In this document: positions 1 through 8,547 of the stretch, piece after piece | Layout: the number at the start of each line of letters is the position of its first letter | How positions within the stretch are numbered: position 1 is the stretch's first letter | DNA from: Chara braunii | Taxonomy: Eukaryota > Streptophyta > Charophyceae > Charales > Characeae | NCBI GenBank assembly: GCA_003427395.1 | Contig: BFEA01000207.1 | Location: forward strand, 2,004,680 to 2,033,521 | Reading direction: 5' to 3' | Length of the DNA: 28,842 nucleotides | Program-made: the position numbers and the translations under genes | The notes under the pieces: model-generated | Told to the model about the DNA's origin: nothing | The model's database searches: none | What the model saw: the letters and a program-made list of their open reading frames with translations, nothing else

Positions 1-724
1 TGGCCCAGGGGGTGCAGGCTACGGCTGCGCACCCCCTTATATTTGTTTTTTTTTTTTTTTTTATTGCCGTTGTTTTTTTCTTGTCGGGGCCAGAGGTGCC
101 GGCCCCCAGCCCGGGGCCCCGGGGCCGGGGCTCGACAACCCTGCCTGGAGGTACTTGGTCTCAAGCTAGGTCCATGTACAGCCAGGGGGTCCAGCGTTTG
201 ACCCTCAGGAACAACAAATTTTGACGAGTTTTCGGCCAAAAAACTTGGTTTCAAGTTCGTTCAAAAAATAAAAGATGTCCATTTTGACGAAATGGCAGTT
301 TAGTAAGGATATTCGTTTCAAGGGGATCTTGACTGGTCTTACCTCATGTTCTCACACACCGCCCCATGTCTGGCTCGGCGACCGTCTACACCCCTCAAAA
401 TCTCCATTGTTTCAATTAGTTTTCTTTCGTCTGACTTATTTGAGGTACATGTTCCATGTTGGGTTAGACAAGAGGGGATCTCCAACTAATCTGACCGGAC
501 CCATTTGTTAAGTCAGCCCTCTCTTTGATTTTTTTTAGTTTGGCTGTGTGAATGTCATTCTCTAAGTCCAAATGAATTGCTGCTACGGCCAGGAGTTCTA
601 CCTTCTTTGTTGTGATTTATTACTATTTTTTCTGTCATCTGACCTATTTATGTCTGGTATTGAGACGCATGTGTAGCAAGCGGAAAAAGAGAGAAGGGAG
701 AGAGAAGTTATTATTTTTGAGAGA
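1..724. other. Non-coding DNA 5' of the gypsy gag; no 5' LTR recognised
   Basis: No convincing coding region is visible. A T-run at about 43-62 is followed by very GC-rich sequence containing a 14-bp perfect palindrome at 110-123. The rest is AT-rich. A 5' LTR of the gypsy element should lie here, but I could not match it to the 3' LTR that begins at 13466 (TGTAAGGACC). The sequence TGGTATTGAGACGC at 655-668 resembles the plant initiator-tRNA primer binding site TGGTATCAGAGC and is correctly placed just before gag, so it may be a decayed PBS. Confidence 0.5.
655..668 (+). other. Possible decayed primer binding site of the gypsy element
   Basis: TGGTATTGAGACGC shares its first six bases and a GAG core with the initiator tRNA-Met complement used by many plant LTR retrotransposons. 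It lies about 60 bp upstream of the gag reading frame. The match is imperfect and the LTR end before it is not confirmed, so this is a weak call. Confidence 0.3.
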
Positions 725-1860
725 GTGAGGAGGGGTAAGAGGAACATTCGTCCAAACGAGAGTAAAGAGCGGACCCCTCTTGAGAGATCTAGTAATACCC
801 CATCCTCCTGCATGACAGATATCTCATCTGCCCAATGGAAGACCATGTTGGACACAACGGACGAGAGCGAGAAACCGTTCTTTCATAAACTTTGTGAGGA
901 TGCAATACAGAGAGAGAGGGAGGTAGAAGCAGCAGCCAAAGCCTCAAGCATTGCTGCCCAAGTGGCTCTCCTCGTTGTTCCGGAGACTAGTGATGCCCGA
1001 TTCAAAGAGAAGCTAGCTGATGTCGTAGCAGCCTTGGTTCAACTGCGAACCTTGGAAGATCTTAAGTCTCGCGTGACAGTTCTAGAGCAGCGGAACCAAG
1101 AGCTATAGGCTGAGATTGTAGGCCTCAAACAGGCCCAACTGACCACCTCTCGTCCTCCTAATCTTCGTCCTGCTGCAGTCCCAATCTTTCACCCTAACGC
1201 AGTCCTCATGAAGAGAGCAAGTGGAACTGTGACGAGTGCAAGAACCGGTGCCAACTCTTCAATCGACAATGCCGACAGTTCTGCACTTGTCCCGGTTCCA
1301 AATGCAGGTTCACTGGCCCAAAACGTTGCAATTCCTACAGACATACAATACAACGGTCCCATAGTGGACACGAGGGCGACCACACTGTCGTCCAAGTACG
1401 ACGGGAAGGGGGATATCACCTCTTGGATCAACTTCATGCACTCATACTTCCAGGTACTGCGAACACCGCAAAAACATTGAAGTATGATCATGGGCACAAA
1501 TATTGAGCCCGCTGTACGGAGTTTTATTGAACTGCAAGCTGTTAGTGCAGGTTATGAAAGAATTGACCTGACTGAGTGGTTGAAAGTGACTCTTGTACTT
1601 CCTCTTGAGGACCTCCTCATCGCGCAATATTAAGATAAGCACAGTGCACTCAAGGCAAGACTGAAACTTGAGGCCCTCAAGGGCCAAAAGTGGAGGACTT
1701 TCATGCAGGCTTTGGAACAACATTCGACTACTCTGCTCACTACTCCAAACCGGGGATGGACTGACGTATCTTGCATGAATGTAGTTATGGGAGTGGCCCC
1801 TGAGGATTATGTCTCCCAGCTAGGACTCATCATTCGACCTAGCGTGAACTCTTGACGTAT
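725..1860 (+). pseudogene. gag: Gypsy gag pseudogene
   Basis: The first open stretch (725-1108) has its earliest in-frame ATG at 812. It encodes an acidic/basic, alanine-rich protein ending in a coiled-coil-like segment (LKSRVTVLEQRNQEL). A TAG at 1106 interrupts it. The same frame-family continues at 1208-1480 with a gag-core signature (YDGKGDITSWINFMHSYF), then a TGA. Further similar sequence (GTNIEPAVRSFIELQA, LEALKGQKWR, DVSCMNVVMGVAPEDYVSQL) runs to about 1850 with more stops. In intact relatives these parts form one capsid-like Gag. No CCHC knuckle was seen. Identification relies on the family pattern and the downstream RT. Confidence 0.7.
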
Positions 1861-2084
1861 CTAGTCAACCTAGAAGCCAAAGAACTCGTCAGGTTGAAAC
1901 TTGATTCAGTTCAATAACCTCTCTTGATGCCACATCTTCTGTTGATTTCAAGGTTGATGCCCGTCAAGTTTTCTATGTCGAGCCTCAGGAGGAGTTTAAG
2001 GAGATTGACTTTCACTATCACTTGCAACATTGGGCTGAGCTAAAGCAAAGTCGTGCTCAAGGGACAATGTAGTTAATCTTTTTC

Positions 2085-2330
2085 TAGCTTCTCATTAACC
2101 GTCGTTACATCCATGTACTGATTAATTGTGGCTCAAAAACCATTTTTTTTTTCTCTTAGTGGACTTTCTAAGGCAGGCTTGGGGATGAAGCAAGTGGTTG
2201 AAGTGGAGTTGTCGAACCTTGCCAAACTCAAGTGGGCAACCAAGATGTTGTCACTTCCACACATGCAATCAAAGGTATGCGCACCACCTTTGACGTAGAT
2301 CGCACAGTCACGCATACGCTAAACTTCTAT
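2085..2330 (+). pseudogene. Gypsy aspartic protease pseudogene, catalytic Asp replaced
   Basis: The sequence before 2160 reads RYIHVLINCGSKT, matching the retropepsin segment that normally reads L-I-D-C-G-A in this type of element. The codon at 2124-2126 is AAT (Asn) where the catalytic Asp (GAT or GAC) is expected, a single-base change that would abolish activity. A T-run at about 2143-2152 then disrupts the frame. Downstream fragments (GLGMKQVVEVELSNLAKLKW at 2175-2235) fit the rest of the fold in another frame. The family assignment is inferred from position between gag and RT. Confidence 0.6.
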
Positions 2331-2339
2331 GTCCTCGAT

Positions 2340-2941
2340 AAGTGTCCCTTCGATGCAGTTCGTGACTTGGGTTGGTTGAAAGTCCAATGTCTCATAACTG
2401 ACTAAGCAAAGTCACACTTCGTGGTACGTGATGCTAAGGGAAACGGACATTTTGTCCTCTTGGATGAAACGCGTAAGTCTCACGTGCTTTTGTTGAATGT
2501 TTTAAAGTTCTACAAGAAGTGGTACAAATGCAAGGAAGATAAGAGATTTTACATAGCCTTTGTAATACCTTCTCGTGTGCCTTCTACTTTTGTGGCTTCT
2601 AATACCTCTACTTTGCATGATGTAACTACTTTTGTCTCATCTACTTCAACTTCTCCATTTACTTCCACTCTCAATGATCCCACTTCAAATTTTGTTGTTT
2701 GTTATGTCAATTTGCAGTCTGATTTGCCGTCACGTTATTCCGATTCTTTTTCCCTCGGAGATCCCGACAAACATCCGCAACCTCCTCAACCGATTCCCAG
2801 AAGTACTGGCTGAACCACGTGGAGTTTTCGTGCGTCCGGTTAGACTCAAAATCGAGTTGTTGGAAGACAACATTATCCAAAGGGTTGTGTGTACCATATG
2901 GGACCCGATGAATTAGAAGACCTTCGGAATCAATTTCAGAA
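2340..2941 (+). pseudogene. Gypsy protease-to-RT linker with Ser/Thr-rich segment
   Basis: An open stretch at 2421-2813 encodes KGNGHFVLLDETRK followed by a Ser/Thr/Pro-rich, low-complexity linker. After a frameshift near 2800 the conserved pre-RT region appears across frames: PRGVFVRPVRLKIELLED at about 2817-2870, then [19 protein letters not shown] at about 2881-2937. In related Ty3/gypsy elements this leads directly into the RT motif W-I-R-P. Here it is cut at about 2941 by organelle-like sequence and resumes at about 3871. Confidence 0.7.
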
Positions 2942-3067
2942 GTGGGTGCTTTAGAATATTTTATTATTGTGACAGCCATTGCATCAGATCATGCTCCTCT
3001 TCAATTTCTTGCTCCTTATGCAGGTTGTTCTATCGGAGAATTTTTTCGAGATAATGGAATGCACGCC
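2942..3067 (+). pseudogene. atp1: Mitochondrial ATP synthase alpha subunit (atp1) fragment
   Basis: A 41-codon open segment carries the F1 alpha-subunit signatures [17 protein letters not shown] and [11 protein letters not shown]. The pair A-P-L-Q-F-L-A-P-Y and the C after the Y-x-G match mitochondrial/alphaproteobacterial alpha subunits better than the plastid AtpA, which reads A-T-L-Q-Y-L-A-P-Y. In the enzyme this region sits in the nucleotide-binding domain just before the I-I-Y-D-D-L motif, which is missing because homology stops after the GMHA motif. No start codon or remaining domains are present, so it is a transferred fragment with no function. Confidence 0.85.
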
Positions 3068-3069
3068 GA

Positions 3070-3489
3070 ATAAGAGTTCTTTTAGGAAAATGGTGTATAA
3101 CACATATACCAGGACGAAAATCAAACACTTGCGTACCCATAGGCGGTCGAATTGAACCGAAGTACTCTCAAATATTCAAATCTCTTGATACAATAAATCT
3201 CCATAATAATAAATTAAGTCAAGAGTTAAAAGAGATTGCCTGTGAGAAATTCCTAGCGCTGGTGAAAGGGTCGCTTAAAGCAGGATACAAAACCAATGTA
3301 GGCAAAGTGCATATTCCCGGAACTCCACAAACTCTTACAAGCATGTGCTTCGCACCTCTATTATGTAAGGTTGTTCTTCACGAACTTGACGAATTCGTCT
3401 CTTCGACCCTCAACAAAGCCAAATTCGACATGGAAACTCCTCGTCGAAGACTTGCACGGTTTGTTTGCAATTTGGTACGCAGCGTGTAA
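3070..3489 (+). pseudogene. Group II intron reverse transcriptase/maturase fragment
   Basis: One frame is open from 3070 to the TAA ending at 3489. The part from about 3150 matches organellar group II intron proteins: DTIN followed by KLSQELKEIA, EKFLALVKGSLKAGY, then the RT motif-4 core GTPQ and PLLCKVVLHELDEFV (normally G-T-P-Q-G...S-P-L-L-x-N-x-x-L-H-E-L-D). The Gly after the PQ and the following Ser-Pro are altered. The catalytic Y-A-D-D region is absent, so only the fingers/palm start remains. Intact family members are 450-700 residues. The first 25 codons ([16 protein letters not shown]) are not recognised. Confidence 0.75.
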
Positions 3490-3581
3490 TCATATCATTT
3501 ATACATGATTCTCCAATCATTTGCATACTTGAATGCAAACTAATACTATGTAATTCATGTTGTTTCAAGAACTCTGACAAC

Positions 3582-3717
3582 AGAGCCTATACTAAGGCGC
3601 TTGAAATAACCGTGTTGAAGGAACTCGGCAAAATGACTCCGTAACTTCGGGAGAAGGAGTGCTTTTCTTTGCAAAAACAGACAAAAGTGGCATATAACAG
3701 AGGGTAACGACTGTTTA
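3582..3717 (+). pseudogene. rrnL: Organellar large-subunit rRNA fragment
   Basis: The stretch from AGAGCCTATACTAAGGCGC through GAAGGAACTCGGCAAAATGA and GTAACTTCGGGAGAAGGAG is a clear match to bacterial-type 23S rRNA domain IV, equivalent to the E. coli segment that reads AAGGCGCTTGA...GTAACTTCGGGAGAAGG. The match fades and ends near CGACTGTTTA (3708-3717), a conserved 23S site where organellar introns often insert. Only about 136 nt remain, so this is not a working rRNA. Whether it came from the mitochondrion or the plastid cannot be settled by eye. Confidence 0.8.
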
Positions 3718-3870
3718 AGTGGGGCTTATTAAAGAATCCTCTTCCTATCCAGCGTATATATAGCTTGGCTAGCCTACCTCTTTCTGTAGAGTGGATCGAG
3801 GCGCGTTAGCGGAATTTCCCAGTTTCGAAATCGGATATTATATTATGAAAGTTTTAGACGCAAGATATAA

Positions 3871-4556
3871 GGAGTGGATCAGACCTTGTGAGTTTGAATT
3901 TGGTGTGTCGGTTTTGTTTGTCCCAAGGAAAGGAGGCAAGCTTTCGATATGTATTGACTATCGTGGATTAAACAAAATCACAAGAATAACCAATTGTCAC
4001 GCATTGATGATTTGCTAGATGCTGCAAGTGTGTGCAAGGTCTTCTCCAAGATGGATCTCCAATCTGGTTACCACCAAACAATAGATCCGACGAACCAGCA
4101 CAAGACTGTATTCAAGACTCGCGATTGGCTATACGAGTTCACCGTTATGCCCTTCGGTCTCACAAGTGATCCGACCACCTTTCAAAGTTTCATGGACAAG
4201 GTATTCAGAGATTAGGTCACTCGATTTATTGTTGTTTATCTTGATGATCTTCTAATTTTCAGCATAGATGAGCACATGAGACACCTTGAGGAAGTGTTAA
4301 GTATCCTCAAGCGCAACTTCACCTCAACTTTGAGGAATCTAAATTTGAGAGGGACAACATCATCTACCTTGGACATTGGTTGTTTGTTGTTGGCCATGAG
4401 CCTGAGGCAACCAAAGTTGAGGTCTATCGTAAGTGGCTTCAACCGGTGAATGTCCGTGAATTGCACTCCTTTTTCGGTATTGTGTCATACGACCAAAAGT
4501 TTGTTCCCAAGTTTTTTGTCATTGCTCACCCATTGTCTAGATTAACTAGCAAGAAC
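3871..4556 (+). pseudogene. Gypsy reverse transcriptase pseudogene
   Basis: RT motifs appear in the right order: WIRPCEFEFG, VLFVPRKGGK, the fingers motif SICIDYRGLNKIT (3947-3979), then after a frameshift near 4000 SRIDDLLDAA, the palm-A motif VFSKMDLQSGYHQ (D retained), KTAFK-type KTVFKTRDWLYEF, MPFGLTSDP, and the catalytic YLDD box at 4237-4248 (VVYLDDLLIFS). A TAG at 4213-4215 and further frame changes after 4300 break it. The thumb (WLQPVNVRELHSFFG... LSRLTSKN) ends at about 4556, where a T-rich tract starts. The RNase H domain that should follow is found inverted at 11334-11862. Confidence 0.9.
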
Positions 4557-4890
4557 ATTTTTTTTTATTTTTTATTTTTTTTTTTATAAAAAAAAACACC
4601 CCCACCAGTGGTGTTGATAAGAGCAGACACCACTAGCACCTGGGGAGAGGCTCCATCTGTTGGTGGGGAGCATCACCTGCTGGAAAACGGGTCCAGCGTC
4701 CCATATATAGACTTAAATTAGAATACATCCGAAAAACAATGTGGGAGGTTCTTGCCAGCATTGATTACCCTGGAATCCGGGGGATTGACAGAGCAGGACG
4801 GAAAAAAAAAAAGGGGGGGACCTCTTCGCCCTGAACCCGGCGCCAGATCCCTGGTGCTACGCACTAGTTCCTCCCTCCCCCGATCTTTGA
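4557..4890 (-). repeat. Poly(T)-headed dispersed repeat, copy A
   Basis: A T-rich head (4557-4586) is followed by GATAAGAGCAGACACCACTAGCACCTGGGGA, the block GTGGGGAGCATCACCTGCTGG with CGGGTCCAGCGTCCCAT (to 4705), CCTGCCAGCATTG-like sequence at 4753-4765, GGGGGATTGACAGAGCAGG, an A/G run and a final ACCTCTTCGCCCTGAACCCG block. Shorter or diverged versions occur at 4993, 14995, 20016, 22588 and 26358. A poly(T) head on the + strand means a poly(A) tail on the minus strand, so I place this as a minus-strand retroposon. No protein is encoded. Confidence 0.6.
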
Positions 4891-4920
4891 CCATATTTGC
4901 TTAATAGTGTGGATGTATCT

Positions 4921-4986
4921 GTTGAAAGACAGGAAAACCCTGGGGATTGGCTGAGTAGAAAAACCCTGGGGATTGGCTGAGTGGAT
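4921..4986. repeat. Short tandem duplication between repeat copies A and B
   Basis: AAAACCCTGGGGATTGGCTGAGT occurs in two near-identical copies with a 26-bp period, at 4934 and 4960. It is a diverged version of the ATTGACTGAGCAGG block in the flanking repeat copies. Confidence 0.7.
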
Positions 4987-4990
4987 TACT

Positions 4991-5395
4991 CATTTTTTTT
5001 TTTTGGAAGATATTAGGAAATAGACTGACGCCTGCCAGCATTGATTGATCTGGAGTTCAGAGGATTGACTGAGCAGGTTACTAAGAGACAAAGGGGGGGG
5101 AGGACCTCTTCACCCTGTATCGGGCGCCAGATACCTACAATTCCGCTCAAGTTCCTCCCTCTCCCAGTCATGCGACCAACCTCTTCTTCCTTCTTGCCTC
5201 ATGGCTTGACCAGGGTTAGAAAGAGAGTCACCGGGGGGCACCGGTGTGCTCTTCTTCTCTTACCTTGTCCATGCCGAGCTAGTGTTATCCTTCTGGTGCC
5301 CTCATGCAATCTGTGTTGAGAAACGGGCTCAACATCCCATTTGAGAAAAGGACAGTTGTGAGAAAAGGGCCGTTGTTGAAAGACTGATAAAACCT
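4991..5395 (-). repeat. Poly(T)-headed dispersed repeat, copy B, plus a 17-bp tandem repeat
   Basis: After a T-run (4993-5004) the sequence GCCTGCCAGCATTGATTG, GGATTGACTGAGCAGG, a G-run and ACCTCTTCACCCTG matches the distal half of copy A (from 4753). A further CGGGCTCAACATCCCATTTGAG block (5329-5350) resembles the CGGGTCCAnCGTCCCAT block of copies A and C. At 5343-5376 a 17-bp unit (GAGAAAAGGACAGTTGT) is tandemly repeated once. Nothing coding is seen. Confidence 0.55.
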
Positions 5396-5428
5396 CTTTT
5401 TTTTTGTCTTTTACCCTCCACGTCTTGA

Positions 5429-6921
5429 CTATCCCACCCATTCTTCTATTGCTTGGTGGTGGGGCGGAAACGGGTCTGCAAACCCTTTTGTCGGGCGTAG
5501 AGGGACATCAGGGCTAATCGCAGTCCAGTCTTTAAAAGCCAGGTGATAGTCCTGGGGGGGCTTTGCTCCCATAGGCTCATCTTCCCTTTGATCCTGGTTT
5601 TCCCATGGACCAGACCATATCACGTATGCTACCCATCCCTCCCGATCACCGCCCAACCATTCTTGGCTAAACTTCTTGATTGTCTTTAGAATGTCTTTTG
5701 ATTGGTGGTGAGAGTCTAATGTCTGTTTTGTTACTGCCCACTATCGGGACAGTTCCAATTGAAGCTGCTGTTTGAGATATTCCGTTCTCTCTTCCCCATC
5801 CGCCAACACCTTCTCCATGGCCAGGGCACATCGTTGCCACCATATAACCCAGAGGATCACTCTTCTTCCTAGGTGGAACATGTTCCATGCAAAGGTCTGG
5901 TTTTGGAGGACTGGACAATATCCAAGCAAAATCGCCCTCCACTCCCACGGCCATGCGTGTCCTGGGACTAGCTGCCACCATACTCTCTCCCACCATCTCC
6001 ATGTCGCTACTGCTACTGGGCATTGGAGAAAAATATGCTCTATTGTTTCTTCCCTTTTCCGTACTGGGAAGGTCAAAAGGCACTGGGGCACCAAGGGAGA
6101 GCCCCCCCTTGCTATTCTAATTGAGTGTGATTGATCAGCCAGTTGTTGGTGGGGAGACATCAATGCATGATTTTCCATTGTAAGGATGTGATCTTGGTTG
6201 GTCCGCATTTGCAGTCTCTGAACCATCTAATGGGCGCCAACAGCTGTTTGTCTATGTTTAGATGCCGCTGCCAGCGCTCCTGGACAGTCTCTTAAAACTT
6301 TTCTGACTCTGAGCTTCCGGTAGGAAGTTTTGACAGTCAGACTGCAGAGGGGTAGAGGTTTTAGCTCGCGTGCCCTGGGGTGTGCTGGCGGGTTCCACAC
6401 CCACTCTGTTGGGTCCAAAGGGAGCATACTTAGCGGTATCTCAGGACTGCTCTTTTCCCTTCCCCTTCGCCATATACTCTCACTCTGTACAACTGGTCTT
6501 TGGAGGTCCATACGAAGGGAACTCTGCTACCCGTTAGCCTCCCATCTTTTCCAACACTGTACCCCTCAACCAGGACATCTTCGGGTCGCACCCAGTGTAC
6601 TAGCACTACTCGATTCGCAGACTCCTTGGTGGACACCCAGTCCCCCTCTTGCAATTGCGGTCCCCTGCGCAGGATAGTGAGCCAGACCACAGGGAAGGCT
6701 TCCAGGAGTTCCTCCAGTGCTGTTTCAGGATTATGGCAATAGCGGAGATTCTCTCTCATTTGTTCCAGTGTTTTCCAATCTCTTCTGGGTTCATCCCATA
6801 GGTCCCCCACCCGGGTGATCCCGTTCATGACCCATCCTTTCCATGGGGAATCCGAACTGCTAAAGATTTGACTGTGTGAATTTGTGATCCACCGGTTCCC
6901 AAAAAGGGGTTGTCTTGCCAC
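5429..6921 (-). pseudogene. LINE ORF2 C-terminal region: unnamed conserved domain and zinc knuckle
   Basis: Directly downstream of the RT stop at 6922, the same frame continues (6921-6430) with GDLWDEPRRDWKTLEQMREN, LRYCHNPETALEEL, RRGPQLQEGDW and LTGSRVPFVW. A frameshift between 6511 and 6430 leads to LDPTEWVWNPP and TSYRKLRVRKVL, then a stop at 6227. After that the frame shows the zf-RVT-type motif (C...ETIEHIFLQCP...A) around 6040-6090, and a Trp-rich tail (ATWRWWERVWW). A stop at 5741 and a final open piece to 5429 (QAIEEWVG) follow. The first part is similar to 27870-28250 on the + strand. Confidence 0.75.
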
Positions 6922-8547
6922 CTATTCCGAACGCTCTGGGGGTGGGCGATCTGGGGGGGGGAGTTTTCTCCAGATTTTGATTAATCGCGGCCACAAAGCT
7001 TCTCGTGGCCCCCCCCCCGGGGCTCTCATCGGGACCTTCCAATATATGTAGTCTAACCACCTCAGTGGGTCTATGTCTGGAGGAGATTGCGGGGCAAGAT
7101 GTGCGATTTGTCTCATAGCCAGCGGTTTCCACTGCAGGGATAATTCGAAAATCAGACGCACGAACCATAACAGGCTCAATGCCTGTATCAGCGTGGGAGG
7201 ATCTAGCATACCTAGTCCACCCTGGGCTTTGGGATGGACCACTGAGTCCCATGCCACTCTGCTCATGGCGTTGGTATTCTGGCTATCTCCTCTCCACAAG
7301 TATGCTGCCACTTTTCGCTTGAGGGCTTTCTGGGCCGCTTCACTGACCGGCCATAGGACAGACTTATACCATAGTGTAGCTAGAACCACGTTGTTGATTA
7401 CCAGAGACCTTCCAAAAAGGGATGTGTGCTTGTGGTCCCATCGGGTAAATTTGGGCAGTGCTGGGGCCGTGATCCATTCGTCATTGTCGAACGGGCGGCC
7501 GTGTGTCATCATCTTTACCCTCAGGACCCTTACAGGCGCGTCCTGAGGGAGCCATGTGATGCGTGGTTCCTCCGGGGGACGGCCCCGTTGGTGGTGAATC
7601 CACCAACGCAGGGTTTTTTGCCCCCCGTTGATGGTCGTGTCCGAGACGGCGGATAATCTATCCATCAGTCTCTTAATTTCCTCCATATTTTCAGGTGTTG
7701 CGTCTATCATGATTGTCAGGTCGTCGGCGAACAGTAAGCATACCGGAACAGCTTCGTCCGGGATTCCGGACAGGTGAATCCTATTCAGGTTCTTGATGTT
7801 TCGTAGGTTAGCTGATAGGGTCTCCATTATCAGTACGAATAAGAAGGGGGCTATCAGATCTCCTTGCCTGACTGATCTGTGAAGTCTGATCTCCGAGGCT
7901 AAGGTGTTGTTTATCTGCACCCTGGTGGTAGCGTTCTGGTGCAGGATCCTAATCCATCTTCGGAACGATGGTCCGAAATTTAGCTTTTCAAGACATTTGT
8001 CCAGGAAGGTCCAGTCGACATGGTCGTAGGCTTTCTCAAAGTCAATAAAGACAAATGCAACATTATTTTTATCTCTGCGTGCTAAGTCTATTACATCATG
8101 GATTATGAGTATATTTTCTTGAATATTCTTGTTACGAATGAACCCTGTTTGTGATGGGTGCACCAAGTCTTCCACCACTTCGATTATGCGATTGGCGAGC
8201 GCCTTAGATAACATCTTGTAGACCACTGTCAGGAGGGTGATCAGGCGGTAATGGCGTATATTCATTTTGTCCCCTTTTTTGTGAAGCAAAGAGAGCACCC
8301 CTTGCCCTAACATTTCCCCCATCTCTCCTGTACTCCAGACTTCCTCATAGAATTGCATCAGATCATCAGAAAGGTGCGGCCACATAGTTTCCCAAAGTTC
8401 TTTTGGGAAACTATCAATGCCCGGGGTCTTTTCCTCTTCCATCTGCATTAGCACGGTCCAGATCTCTTCCTTACTTTTTTTGCGTTCTATCCGTTCCATC
8501 TGCTCCGCCGAAAGGCGTCCCTCCATGTGGTCTAAGAACCCCTCCAC
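6922..8547 (-). CDS. LINE ORF2 reverse transcriptase domain (541-codon open segment)
   Basis: This is the longest open frame in the window. It is the internal RT part of LINE ORF2, which primes cDNA synthesis at nicked target DNA. Motifs in order: TPGIDSFPKELW, VLSLLHKKGDK, the non-LTR motif HYRLITLLTVVYKMLSKALA (usual N/P changed to L), PSQTGFIRNKNIQEN, palm A FVFIDFEKAYDHVDW, VRQGDLIAPFLFVL, the catalytic FADD box at 7720-7731 (LLFADDLTIM), then a thumb/linker with AAYLWRGDS and PKAQGGLGMLDP. All catalytic Asp residues are present. The segment is bounded by a stop at 6922 and disruptions upstream of 8547, so it is part of a broken ORF2 rather than a separate gene. Confidence 0.9.
   Translation of the reverse strand: MEGFLDHMEGRLSAEQMERIERKKSKEEIWTVLMQMEEEKTPGIDSFPKELWETMWPHLSDDLMQFYEEVWSTGEMGEMLGQGVLSLLHKKGDKMNIRHYRLITLLTVVYKMLSKALANRIIEVVEDLVHPSQTGFIRNKNIQENILIIHDVIDLARRDKNNVAFVFIDFEKAYDHVDWTFLDKCLEKLNFGPSFRRWIRILHQNATTRVQINNTLASEIRLHRSVRQGDLIAPFLFVLIMETLSANLRNIKNLNRIHLSGIPDEAVPVCLLFADDLTIMIDATPENMEEIKRLMDRLSAVSDTTINGGQKTLRWWIHHQRGRPPEEPRITWLPQDAPVRVLRVKMMTHGRPFDNDEWITAPALPKFTRWDHKHTSLFGRSLVINNVVLATLWYKSVLWPVSEAAQKALKRKVAAYLWRGDSQNTNAMSRVAWDSVVHPKAQGGLGMLDPPTLIQALSLLWFVRLIFELSLQWKPLAMRQIAHLAPQSPPDIDPLRWLDYIYWKVPMRAPGGGPREALWPRLIKIWRKLPPPDRPPPERSE

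Larger units (their letters stand above)
2942..3870 (+). other. Insertion of organelle-derived DNA (probable NUMT) inside the gypsy element
   Basis: The gypsy coding sequence stops at about 2941 and restarts at about 3871. Between these points are, in order and in the same orientation, an atp1-like segment, a group II intron reverse-transcriptase segment and a large-subunit rRNA segment. These three are not adjacent in ordinary organelle genes, so the insert is a patchwork, as is common for nuclear copies of mitochondrial DNA. I could not identify 3490-3581 (apart from a perfect TTTGCAT/ATGCAAA hairpin at about 3519-3538) or 3718-3870. Mitochondrial origin is firmest for atp1; the rRNA part could be plastid. 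Confidence 0.75.
725..4556 (+). mobile_element. Ty3/gypsy retrotransposon, 5' half (gag, protease, RT), degenerate
   Basis: Gag-like, protease-like and reverse-transcriptase segments follow in the order expected for Ty3/gypsy, all on the + strand but broken by stops and frameshifts. Organelle DNA interrupts the linker-RT junction (2942-3870). The RT thumb ends abruptly at about 4556 in a T-rich tract, where other repeats begin. The integrase, chromodomain and 3' LTR of what is probably the same element resume at about 11862-14040, so the copy has been split by roughly 7 kb. It is non-autonomous and old. Confidence 0.85.

Noticed and set aside
1-724. 5' LTR matching 13466-14040
   Set aside because: I compared the start (TGTAAGGACC) and the TATA region by eye and saw no match; only a weak primer-binding-site candidate remains.
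3582-3717. Functional rRNA gene
   Set aside because: Only about 136 nt of domain IV remain, among unrelated fragments.
5741-6134. + strand open frames opposite the LINE C-terminus
   Set aside because: Shadows of the minus-strand LINE ORF2, whose zinc knuckle explains the sequence.
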